Shown piece after piece: positions 1 to 5,807 of a stretch of DNA of 5,807 bases. Numbering within the stretch: position 1 is the first letter of the stretch; each line of letters opens with the position of its first letter. Both the position numbers and the translations under genes were made by a program. The DNA comes from Burkholderiaceae bacterium (GTDB lineage: Bacteria > Pseudomonadota > Gammaproteobacteria > Burkholderiales > Burkholderiaceae). Below the pieces are notes generated by a model. That model was not told the DNA's origin. It was given only the letters and a program-made list of their open reading frames with translations, and ran no database searches. Location of the stretch: the NCBI GenBank assembly GCA_025458735.1, contig JALORV010000057.1, positions 1 through 5,807 of the forward strand. The letters are read 5' to 3'.

Positions 1-89
1 CGCGCCTCCAGCCACTCCCACAGCGGCGCGTCGGCCGGCAGCAGGTCGTTCATGCCGCGTACCCCGACGAGCTTGCGGGCAGTCGCCAT
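1..89 (-). CDS. hisS: Histidyl-tRNA synthetase, N-terminal fragment (3' end outside window)
   Basis: HisS charges tRNA-His with histidine in the cytoplasm using ATP; it is a class II aminoacyl-tRNA synthetase. Only the first 29 codons are visible. They contain the family's N-terminal signature VRGMNDLLP at residues 10-18, which matches the RGMNDYLP segment of E. coli HisS, followed by the acidic/aromatic helix PLWEWLEA. The ATG at base 89 is chosen because it puts RGMND about 10 residues from the start, as in E. coli; the internal ATG inside that motif would remove conserved residues. The start lies 3 bases after the ispG stop, with no clear Shine-Dalgarno sequence, so translational coupling to ispG is likely. 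The ispG-hisS pair is conserved across Beta- and Gammaproteobacteria. The catalytic motifs lie beyond the window and cannot be assessed. Confidence 0.93.
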   Translation of the reverse strand, partial: MATARKLVGVRGMNDLLPADAPLWEWLEA

Positions 90-92
90 GAT

Positions 93-1375
<1,283 letters not shown>

Positions 1376-1379
<4 letters not shown>

Positions 1380-1426
1380 GCGCAACGTGTCGATGGGTTC
1401 GCCAGGCCGGCTGGATCGCCAGTCAT
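1376..1426 (-). other. Possible 16-codon upstream ORF overlapping the ispG start
   Basis: In the 62-base gap between rodZ and ispG an ATG at 1426 opens a frame of 16 codons ([16 protein letters not shown]) that ends in a TGA at 1378-1376. That stop overlaps the ispG ATG as ATGA, a typical arrangement for translational coupling, and the ispG start itself lacks a recognisable Shine-Dalgarno sequence. Against it, the GGAG before the small ORF is only one base from its ATG, which is too close for normal initiation, and a short chance ORF here is quite possible. No peptide family is recognised. Confidence 0.15.
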
Positions 1427-1435
1427 GCTCCGGCC
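1405..1435 (-). other. Predicted two-tier stem-loop in the rodZ-ispG gap
   Basis: Read on the minus strand, GGCCGG (1435-1430) can pair with CCGGCC (1410-1405). A nested CTGG/CCAG stem closes a CGAT loop, and the 7-base bulge AGCATGA sits on the 5' side. No T-run follows, so it does not look like an intrinsic terminator. The bulge contains the ATG of the small upstream ORF. It could affect expression of ispG relative to rodZ, but in GC-rich DNA such pairings often arise by chance. Confidence 0.25.
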
Positions 1436-1441
1436 GAGCGT

Positions 1442-2311
1442 TCAGTTGATGGTGAAACGCGCCACGTTCTGGCGCGTGTGCGGCGCGAGATCGAAGACTT
1501 CACCGCGCACTTCGACCGTCGACACGCCGGCATCGCCGATCACGACGTAGAACGGCGGCGTGCCTTCGACTACGAACTCGGTGCCCGCGATGTTGTGCTG
1601 GGAGTGCAGCACCTTGCCCTCGGCGTCCTTGACTTCGGCCCACGAGGTCCCCGTGAAGCGCAGCTTGAGCAGCGGCGGAACCGGCACCGGCTCCATGACC
1701 GCAGCAGCATCCGCCGCGGGCACCGACGCGGCTGGCGCCGGCTCGGCTGCCGGGGTTGCCGGCGGGGGGGCCACCGGCGCCGGCGTGCTGACCACGGCTG
1801 CCGGCACCGGTGCAGCAGTCGGCTGCGGACGCTTGGACACGTACCAGCCGACCGCACCCAGCAAAACCAGCAGCACGATGGCACCGACCATGACCAGCTG
1901 GCGCGAGGCCTGCTCGCGCGCAGCCGCCCGGACCGGCGAGAAATCGCGCGCCGAGGCCATCCGATCGACGACCGAGCCATCGGCCTCACCAAGCTTGGAG
2001 GCCAGGTCCTGCAGCAACGGCGCGGGGTCGATGTCGAGGATGCGGGCGTAGCTGCGGACGAAACCGCGCACATAGGCGGCCTCGGGAAGCACCGCCAGCG
2101 TTTCCTGCTCGAGCGCACGTACCTGGTTGGGGTGCAGTCGCAGGCGCGCTGCCACATCGGGCTGCGACAGGCCGGCTCGCTCGCGCTCCCACTGCAGGCG
2201 GGCGCCGAAGGCAGCCGGCGGCAGCGCACCGGCCCCGGACTCGCCGGCCTCGTTGCCTGCAGTCGGCGTGCCGTCGTCGATCGCCTCGCTGCCGAGGGCT
2301 TCGTCACTCAT
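1442..2311 (-). CDS. rodZ: Cytoskeleton/cell-shape protein RodZ (HTH domain, one membrane span, DUF4115)
   Basis: RodZ links the MreB cytoskeleton to the inner membrane and helps keep rod shape. The 289-residue product has the full family architecture. An acidic leader (1-30) is followed by a cytoplasmic helix-turn-helix of the HTH_25 type (about 34-100), including [15 protein letters not shown] and the segment [16 protein letters not shown] (80-95), which resembles the MreB-contacting part of E. coli RodZ. A single transmembrane helix lies at about 139-158, then a Pro/Ala/Val-rich periplasmic linker (about 161-213) and a C-terminal DUF4115 beta domain (about 214-289). The ATG at 2311 is preferred; a TTG directly before it (2314) is a possible but less likely start. 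The gene overlaps the end of pilW by 8 bases (ATGAGTGA), which suggests translational coupling. Length is somewhat below E. coli RodZ (337), with the difference likely in the variable linker. Confidence 0.94.
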   Translation of the reverse strand: MSDEALGSEAIDDGTPTAGNEAGESGAGALPPAAFGARLQWERERAGLSQPDVAARLRLHPNQVRALEQETLAVLPEAAYVRGFVRSYARILDIDPAPLLQDLASKLGEADGSVVDRMASARDFSPVRAAAREQASRQLVMVGAIVLLVLLGAVGWYVSKRPQPTAAPVPAAVVSTPAPVAPPPATPAAEPAPAASVPAADAAAVMEPVPVPPLLKLRFTGTSWAEVKDAEGKVLHSQHNIAGTEFVVEGTPPFYVVIGDAGVSTVEVRGEVFDLAPHTRQNVARFTIN

Positions 2312-3125
2312 CAAACGCCCCCCGCGCCAGCAGGCCCGTTTCGCGCGCCGACGGAAAGCGTGTGCGCAGTTCCGAAGCCATCCGGGTCTCGGTGCGCAGG
2401 TCGCCCTGCCCGCGCGCGATCTTCAGCCCCAGCCAGAGCGTCTCGGGCGAAGGCTCGGTCGACTTGGCCAGCAGCCCGTAATAGAACGAGGCGCGATCGA
2501 GTTGCCCGGTGGCAAGGTACAGGCGCGCCAGTTCGTACTTGGTCGTTGGATTCGACGCATCGAGCTCAAGCGAACGACGCAGGAACGGCTCGGCGCCGGA
2601 ATAATCCTTCAAGCGCATCAGACAGACGCCGCCGTTGAGGTTGGCGCGCGCCGGGGTCACATACAGCGGATCGCGCAGCGCCCGCTCGAAGTGCGGCAGG
2701 GCTTCGCGTTCGCGCCCGGTCTGGCAGAGGAACCAGCCGTAGTTGTTGTTCAGGTCGGGATTGGCCGGGTCAAGCTGCAGCGCGCGCTGGAAATTGGACT
2801 CGGCAGCGGCGCGATCATTCAGCTCCATGTAGATCAGGCCGAGCAGGCCGTAGCCATTGGCGAGCGTCGGGTCGATCTGGATGGCCCGCTTCGCCTCCTC
2901 GAGCGCGACCGACATCTGGCCGTTGCGGAAGTAGCCGGCGGCCAGCTCGACGCGGGCCTGCGCGCGGCTCTTGGCCGTCACTCCGGAGCCCTGGGCCGAC
3001 TTCGAGCTGCTGGTCGAAACGACCTCGCCACCCGCCGTGGTGACCGTCGTCGTCGTGCAGGCGGCCAGCGCCGCTGCTCCCAGCGCCACCAGCGTCGTCC
3101 GAACCCAAGCCAGATTGACCGTCAA
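2304..3125 (-). CDS. pilW: Type IV pilus biogenesis lipoprotein, TPR-containing secretin pilotin (PilF/PilW)
   Basis: Known PilF/PilW proteins are outer-membrane lipoproteins that help the PilQ secretin localise and assemble for type IV pili. From a TTG start the product has 273 residues. A lipoprotein signal peptide with Arg9 and a hydrophobic stretch (12-22) ends in the lipobox LAAC, with Cys23 as the expected lipidated residue; Thr at +2 is compatible with outer-membrane sorting. A low-complexity Thr/Ser region (24-50) comes next, then at least five TPR units at about 53-86, 87-120, 121-154, 158-190 and 191-224, with a possible sixth. The TTG at 3125 is chosen because GGGGAG lies 7 bases upstream and the start falls just before the signal peptide. 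A longer frame back to 3293 would overlap rlmN and bury the signal peptide. The name pilF is used in Pseudomonas. Other type IV pilus genes are not in view, so the pilus role rests on family and gene order. Confidence 0.9.
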   Translation of the reverse strand: MTVNLAWVRTTLVALGAAALAACTTTTVTTAGGEVVSTSSSKSAQGSGVTAKSRAQARVELAAGYFRNGQMSVALEEAKRAIQIDPTLANGYGLLGLIYMELNDRAAAESNFQRALQLDPANPDLNNNYGWFLCQTGREREALPHFERALRDPLYVTPARANLNGGVCLMRLKDYSGAEPFLRRSLELDASNPTTKYELARLYLATGQLDRASFYYGLLAKSTEPSPETLWLGLKIARGQGDLRTETRMASELRTRFPSARETGLLARGAFDE

Positions 3126-3132
3126 GATTCGA

Positions 3133-3138
3133 CTCCCC
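3133..3138 (-). promoter_or_regulatory. Shine-Dalgarno sequence deciding the pilW TTG start
   Basis: On the minus strand GGGGAG lies 7 bases upstream of the TTG at 3125, inside the 22-base gap after the rlmN stop. It is the best ribosome binding site in the window, and no ATG or GTG in frame between it and the signal peptide offers a competing start. Confidence 0.7.
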
Positions 3139-3147
3139 GGTTGACCA

Positions 3148-4260
3148 CTAGTGCGATTCGGCGACCGTGATCGCGATCGTGCGCTGGCGCTCGGCGCGCC
3201 GCGTCCGATCCTGCACTTCGCCGGCCAGTTGTCCGCAGGCGGCATCGATGTCGTCGCCGCGGGTACGCCGGACCGTCGTGATGTAGCCGGCATCGACCAA
3301 CCGCTGCGCGAACTCGCGCACCCGCTGCGGCGGGGAGCGGGTCAGACCGGACTCGGGAAAGGCATTGAACGGGATCAGGTTGAACTTGCACGGGACATCG
3401 CGTACCAGCGCCACCAGCTCGTCCGCCTGTGCATCGCCGTCGTTGATGCCTGCCAGCATCACGTACTCGAAAGTGATGAAGTCGCGTGGCGCGACCCGCA
3501 GGTAGCGCTGGCAGGCGGCCATCAGCTCACGCAGCGGGTACTTGCGGTTGAGCGGCACCAGGCGATCGCGCAGGGTGTCGGTGGGCGCATGCAGCGACAC
3601 CGCCAGTGCCACCGGACAGTCCGCCCCGAGCCGATCCATCTGCGGCACCATGCCCGAGGTCGACACCGTCACGCGGCGCCGCGACAGGCCATAGCCATGG
3701 TCGTCGAGCATCAGGCGCAGCGCCGGGATCAGCGCCTCGTAGTTCTGCAACGGTTCGCCCATACCCATCATCACGACGTTGCTGATGACGCGCTCGCCCG
3801 CGGCCAGGTTTGCCGAGCGACGCAGCGCGTGCTCGGCCAGCCACAGCTGGCCGACGATCTCCGCGGTCGTGAGGTTGCGGCTGAAACCCTGGCGGCCGGT
3901 CGAGCAGAACACGCAGTTCACGGCGCAGCCGGCCTGCGAGGACACGCACAGGGTGCCACGGTCGTCCTCGGGGATGAAGACGGTCTCGATGGCGTTGCCG
4001 GCGCCGACATCCAGCAGCCACTTGCGGGTGCCGTCGAGCGAGGTGCTGTCGCGCACCACGGGCGGGGCGGCCACCTGCGCGCAGTCGACCAGCTTGCCTC
4101 GCAGCGACCGCGCCAGTTCGGTCATGTCCTCGAAGCTGCCGGCGCCGCGCTGGTGGATCCAGTGTGCCAGCTGGCGCGCGCGGAAAGGCTTCTCGCCGAG
4201 CGACTCGACGTAGTCGGTCAGCGCGGCGAGATCAAGCCCGAGGAGATTGACGCGATCCAT
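3148..4260 (-). CDS. rlmN: Dual-specificity 23S rRNA A2503 / tRNA A37 C2-methyltransferase, radical SAM
   Basis: RlmN methylates C2 of A2503 in 23S rRNA and of A37 in a subset of tRNAs, using SAM both as radical source and methyl donor. The 370-residue product is near the E. coli length (384). An N-terminal helical domain with [18 protein letters not shown] (20-37) is followed by the radical SAM core. The cluster motif CX3CX2C is at Cys112, Cys116 and Cys119 in [16 protein letters not shown], and the SAM-binding segment MGMGEP is at 165-170. The methyl-accepting cysteine is Cys342 in [14 protein letters not shown], matching E. coli Cys355. Cys105 (TLCVSSQ) corresponds to E. coli Cys118. These residues together exclude a truncated or inactive copy. 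Translation starts at the ATG 18 bases after the ndk stop; there is no clear Shine-Dalgarno sequence, so coupling to ndk is likely. It is 22 bases upstream of pilW. Confidence 0.97.
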   Translation of the reverse strand: MDRVNLLGLDLAALTDYVESLGEKPFRARQLAHWIHQRGAGSFEDMTELARSLRGKLVDCAQVAAPPVVRDSTSLDGTRKWLLDVGAGNAIETVFIPEDDRGTLCVSSQAGCAVNCVFCSTGRQGFSRNLTTAEIVGQLWLAEHALRRSANLAAGERVISNVVMMGMGEPLQNYEALIPALRLMLDDHGYGLSRRRVTVSTSGMVPQMDRLGADCPVALAVSLHAPTDTLRDRLVPLNRKYPLRELMAACQRYLRVAPRDFITFEYVMLAGINDGDAQADELVALVRDVPCKFNLIPFNAFPESGLTRSPPQRVREFAQRLVDAGYITTVRRTRGDDIDAACGQLAGEVQDRTRRAERQRTIAITVAESH

Positions 4261-4278
4261 CTGGCGGCGTGGCCCGGT

Positions 4279-4704
4279 TCAGCGCGAGTACACCGCCATC
4301 TGCGGGAAGAAGTAGCCGATTTCGACACGCGCCGTGTCGGTGCCGTCGGAGCCGTGCACGGCGTTGGCGTCGATGCTCTCCGCAAAGTCGGCGCGGATGG
4401 TGCCGGCGGCGGCCTTCTTCGGATCGGTCGCGCCCATGAGTTCGCGGTTCTTCGCAATCGCGCCCTCGCCTTCGAGCACCTGGATCATGACCGGACCGGA
4501 GATCATGAAGTCCACGAGATCCTTGAAGAACGGGCGCTCGCGGTGCACGGCGTAGAAACCTTCCGCCTCGCTGCGCGACAGCCACGCCATTTTGGCCGCG
4601 ACGATGCGCAGACCGTTGGTCTCGAAGCGCGAGTAGATTTTCCCGATGACGTTCTTGGCGACTGCGTCGGGCTTGATGATCGACAGGGTGCGTTCCACCG
4701 CCAT
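4279..4704 (-). CDS. ndk: Nucleoside diphosphate kinase
   Basis: Ndk transfers the gamma phosphate of ATP to other (d)NDPs through a phosphohistidine and balances cytoplasmic nucleotide pools. The 141-residue product has the standard bacterial length. It starts with the typical [12 protein letters not shown]. The nucleotide-site residues Lys11, Tyr51, Phe59, Arg87, Thr93, Arg104 and Asn114 are all present, and the catalytic His117 lies in NAVHGSD. The ATG at 4704 has AAAGG 8 bases upstream. It is the first gene after the 194-base gap that follows rlmD and so probably the promoter-proximal gene of the group running to hisS. Nothing in the sequence departs from the family. Confidence 0.98.
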   Translation of the reverse strand: MAVERTLSIIKPDAVAKNVIGKIYSRFETNGLRIVAAKMAWLSRSEAEGFYAVHRERPFFKDLVDFMISGPVMIQVLEGEGAIAKNRELMGATDPKKAAAGTIRADFAESIDANAVHGSDGTDTARVEIGYFFPQMAVYSR

Positions 4705-4712
4705 GACTAGAG

Positions 4713-4717
4713 CCTTT
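4713..4717 (-). promoter_or_regulatory. Ribosome binding site of ndk
   Basis: AAAGG on the minus strand, 8 bases before the ndk ATG. It supports the start at 4704 and independent initiation of ndk translation, unlike rlmN and hisS downstream, which have no visible site. Confidence 0.55.
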
Positions 4718-4796
4718 AGTTTGCTTTGAGGGACACGATCGCACTGCCCGAGGCGGCCGCGCAGCGGCGCGCAGGAAAACGGGTAGCCGAACCGAA

Positions 4797-4832
4797 AACC
4801 TCGATAAATGAATCACTTGCAGCATCGAGGTT
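4797..4832. repeat. Perfect 9+9 inverted repeat in the ndk leader region
   Basis: AACCTCGAT (4797-4805 on the plus strand) is repeated as its exact complement ATCGAGGTT at 4824-4832, separated by 18 bases. On the minus strand a further TCGAT precedes the first arm. If the candidate -10 at 4841-4849 is used, the dyad would lie at the very start of the ndk transcript, as either an operator or an RNA stem-loop. The long loop, modest GC content and only four T residues afterwards argue against an efficient terminator. The function is unknown. Confidence 0.5.
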
Positions 4833-4840
4833 AATCGAAA

Positions 4841-4849
4841 AGTTTAGCA
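4841..4849 (-). promoter_or_regulatory. Candidate extended -10 element upstream of ndk
   Basis: TGCTAAACT on the minus strand fits the extended -10 pattern TGn plus a hexamer matching TATAAT at four of six positions. It lies in the AT-richer part of the only sizeable gap, about 140 bases before ndk. No convincing -35 is seen at 16-18 bases upstream, where the sequence is GC-rich. Transcription would start near 4834. Confidence 0.3.
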
Positions 4850-4859
4850 TGCAGGCGCC

Positions 4860-4879
4860 CCGGCGAGGCACTCGACCGG
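4860..4879 (-). other. GC-rich stem-loop just downstream of rlmD
   Basis: On the minus strand CCGGTCGAG pairs with CTCGCCGG, giving eight base pairs with one bulged T and a TGC loop. It begins 20 bases after the rlmD stop. No T-tract follows directly (the next bases are GGGCGCC), so it is not a canonical intrinsic terminator; it may still mark the 3' end of the rlmD mRNA or stabilise it. Confidence 0.35.
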
Positions 4880-4898
4880 CTGCGGACACCGTCTGGCC

Positions 4899-5807
4899 TC
4901 AGGCCGGCTGCGCTGCGGGCTCCAGCACCGCCATTGACTCCACGTGCGAGGTGTGGGGAAACATGTTGACGACGCCGGCCGCCCGCAGCATCCACTGTCC
5001 GTCGTGCACCATGATCGCGCAGTCGCGCGCCAGCGTGGCGGGATTGCAGGACACGTAGACGACGCGACGCGGCGGCCCCGACGCGAGGGACAGCGCGCGC
5101 GCGAGGGCCTGGGCGCCTTCGCGCGGCGGATCGATCAGCACCCGGTCGACCGGCCCGTCGCGCAACAGTTGCTGCCAGTCGTTGTCCGTCCACTCGAACA
5201 GGTTGCGCACGGCGAAGGACGCATGAGCTGCCAGGCCATTGGCAGCCGCCGCCGCGCGGGCCCGCTCCACCAGGGCGGCGCTGCCTTCGATGCCCAGCAC
5301 CTTTGCCGCGCGGGTCGCCAGTGGCAGCGTGAAGTTTCCGAGTCCGCAGAAGAAGTCCACCACGCGCTCGCCGGGCGCGGGCGCCAGCAGCCGCACGGCG
5401 CGTGCGACCAAGGTACGGTTGACGTCGTGATTGACCTGCGTGAAGTCGGTCGGCCCGAAGGGCAGCCTGACGCCGAACTCGGGCAGTTCGAGCTGCAGGC
5501 CGCCGGGCTGCGCGTCGGTGAGCGGGACCGCGGTCTGCGGCCCGCCCGGCTGCAGCCAGAACTCGATGCCGTGCCGGGCGGCAAACGAAAGCAGGCGCTG
5601 CCGGTCTTCCGCGGTGGGATCCTGCAGCACGCGCAGCACCAGCACGATCTGTTCGGAGCCTGCATGATGGGCAACCGCCAGTTCGATCTGCGGCAGTCGA
5701 TTGCGCAGCGACAGCGACTCGACCAGTCCGCGCAGTGCAGGCAGCAGCGCGCTGACCCGCGCCGGCAGCACGTCGCAGCGGCGCATGTCGGCCACATAGC
5801 TGCTGGA
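4899..5807 (-). CDS. rlmD: 23S rRNA (uracil-1939-C5)-methyltransferase RlmD/RumA, C-terminal 302 residues (5' end outside window)
   Basis: RlmD makes m5U1939 in 23S rRNA using SAM and carries a structural [4Fe-4S] cluster. The frame is open to the window edge and reads [15 protein letters not shown], so the GTG at 5795 is an internal Val and not a start. Counting from the edge, Cys11 matches the fourth cluster ligand (E. coli Cys162). DFTQVN (121-126) matches the conserved Gln region. The SAM motif [13 protein letters not shown] is at 152-164 and DPPREG at 226-231. The nucleophile Cys254 lies in [11 protein letters not shown], and the general-base Glu290 in SHVESM. The family is usually about 430-450 residues, so the TRAM domain and the first three cluster cysteines lie outside. 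Among related m5U methyltransferases, the VADMxxC segment and [10 protein letters not shown] favour RlmD; RlmC is less likely. It is separated from ndk by 194 bases and may be a separate unit. Confidence 0.93.
   Translation of the reverse strand, partial: SSSYVADMRRCDVLPARVSALLPALRGLVESLSLRNRLPQIELAVAHHAGSEQIVLVLRVLQDPTAEDRQRLLSFAARHGIEFWLQPGGPQTAVPLTDAQPGGLQLELPEFGVRLPFGPTDFTQVNHDVNRTLVARAVRLLAPAPGERVVDFFCGLGNFTLPLATRAAKVLGIEGSAALVERARAAAAANGLAAHASFAVRNLFEWTDNDWQQLLRDGPVDRVLIDPPREGAQALARALSLASGPPRRVVYVSCNPATLARDCAIMVHDGQWMLRAAGVVNMFPHTSHVESMAVLEPAAQPA

Noticed and set aside
1674..1831. Repetitive GC-rich tract, considered as a tandem repeat or mobile insertion
   Set aside because: It encodes the Pro/Ala/Val-rich periplasmic linker of RodZ, a normal variable feature of the family; I see no regular repeat unit.
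3126..3293. N-terminal extension of pilW into rlmN
   Set aside because: The added residues overlap rlmN in another frame, are Arg/Ser/Pro-rich and would place the lipoprotein signal peptide internally; the TTG at 3125 with a strong ribosome binding site explains the start better.
3151..4710. 519-codon plus-strand open frame antisense to rlmN and ndk
   Set aside because: It runs across two well-supported minus-strand genes, has low-complexity His/Arg/Ala/Asp-rich composition and no family resemblance.
4726..5058. 110-codon plus-strand open frame across the rlmD-ndk gap
   Set aside because: Half of it is antisense to the rlmD C-terminus, it has no recognisable domain, and no ribosome binding site stands out before its ATG.
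5793..5795. GTG as the start of a 298-residue rlmD product
   Set aside because: The frame continues upstream to the window edge with SSSY before this Val, matching the family's SYVADM segment, and the TRAM domain must lie further upstream.

Overview
The window is a GC-rich bacterial chromosomal segment with every recognised gene on the minus strand, so it reads from high to low coordinates. In transcription order it holds rlmD (5' end outside the window), ndk, rlmN, a pilF/pilW-type lipoprotein gene, rodZ, ispG and the first 29 codons of hisS. The order ndk-rlmN-pilF/pilW-rodZ-ispG-hisS is a well-known conserved housekeeping neighbourhood of Beta- and Gammaproteobacteria. The long form of IspG (428 residues, against about 372 in E. 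coli), with close resemblance from memory to Burkholderia-type IspG, points to a betaproteobacterium. I cannot name a genus from this sequence.

Layout: bases 4899-5807 are the 3' two-thirds of rlmD. Bases 4705-4898 are the only sizeable gap (194 bases). It contains an AT-richer patch, a GC-rich stem-loop just after the rlmD stop, a possible extended -10 element and a perfect 9+9 inverted repeat, and is the most likely promoter region for the ndk-to-hisS group. From ndk onward the genes are packed as an operon: 18 bases between ndk and rlmN, 22 between rlmN and pilW, an 8-base overlap of pilW with rodZ, 62 bases between rodZ and ispG, and 3 between ispG and hisS.

The products cover nucleotide balance (Ndk), 23S rRNA/tRNA modification (RlmD, RlmN), type IV pilus secretin assembly (PilF/PilW), cell shape (RodZ), isoprenoid precursor synthesis (IspG) and tRNA charging (HisS). 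They share no single pathway. Three of the seven (RlmD, RlmN, IspG) are [4Fe-4S] enzymes. All key motifs that fall inside the window are intact.

I found no mobile element, CRISPR array, tRNA, rRNA, phage gene or sign of recent transfer, and no candidate for a new biological system. The points worth a second look are small and regulatory: the dyad in the ndk leader, a possible 16-codon upstream ORF plus stem-loop before ispG, and a TTG start for pilW that a longest-ORF caller would get wrong. The long plus-strand reading frames are antisense shadows caused by high GC content.
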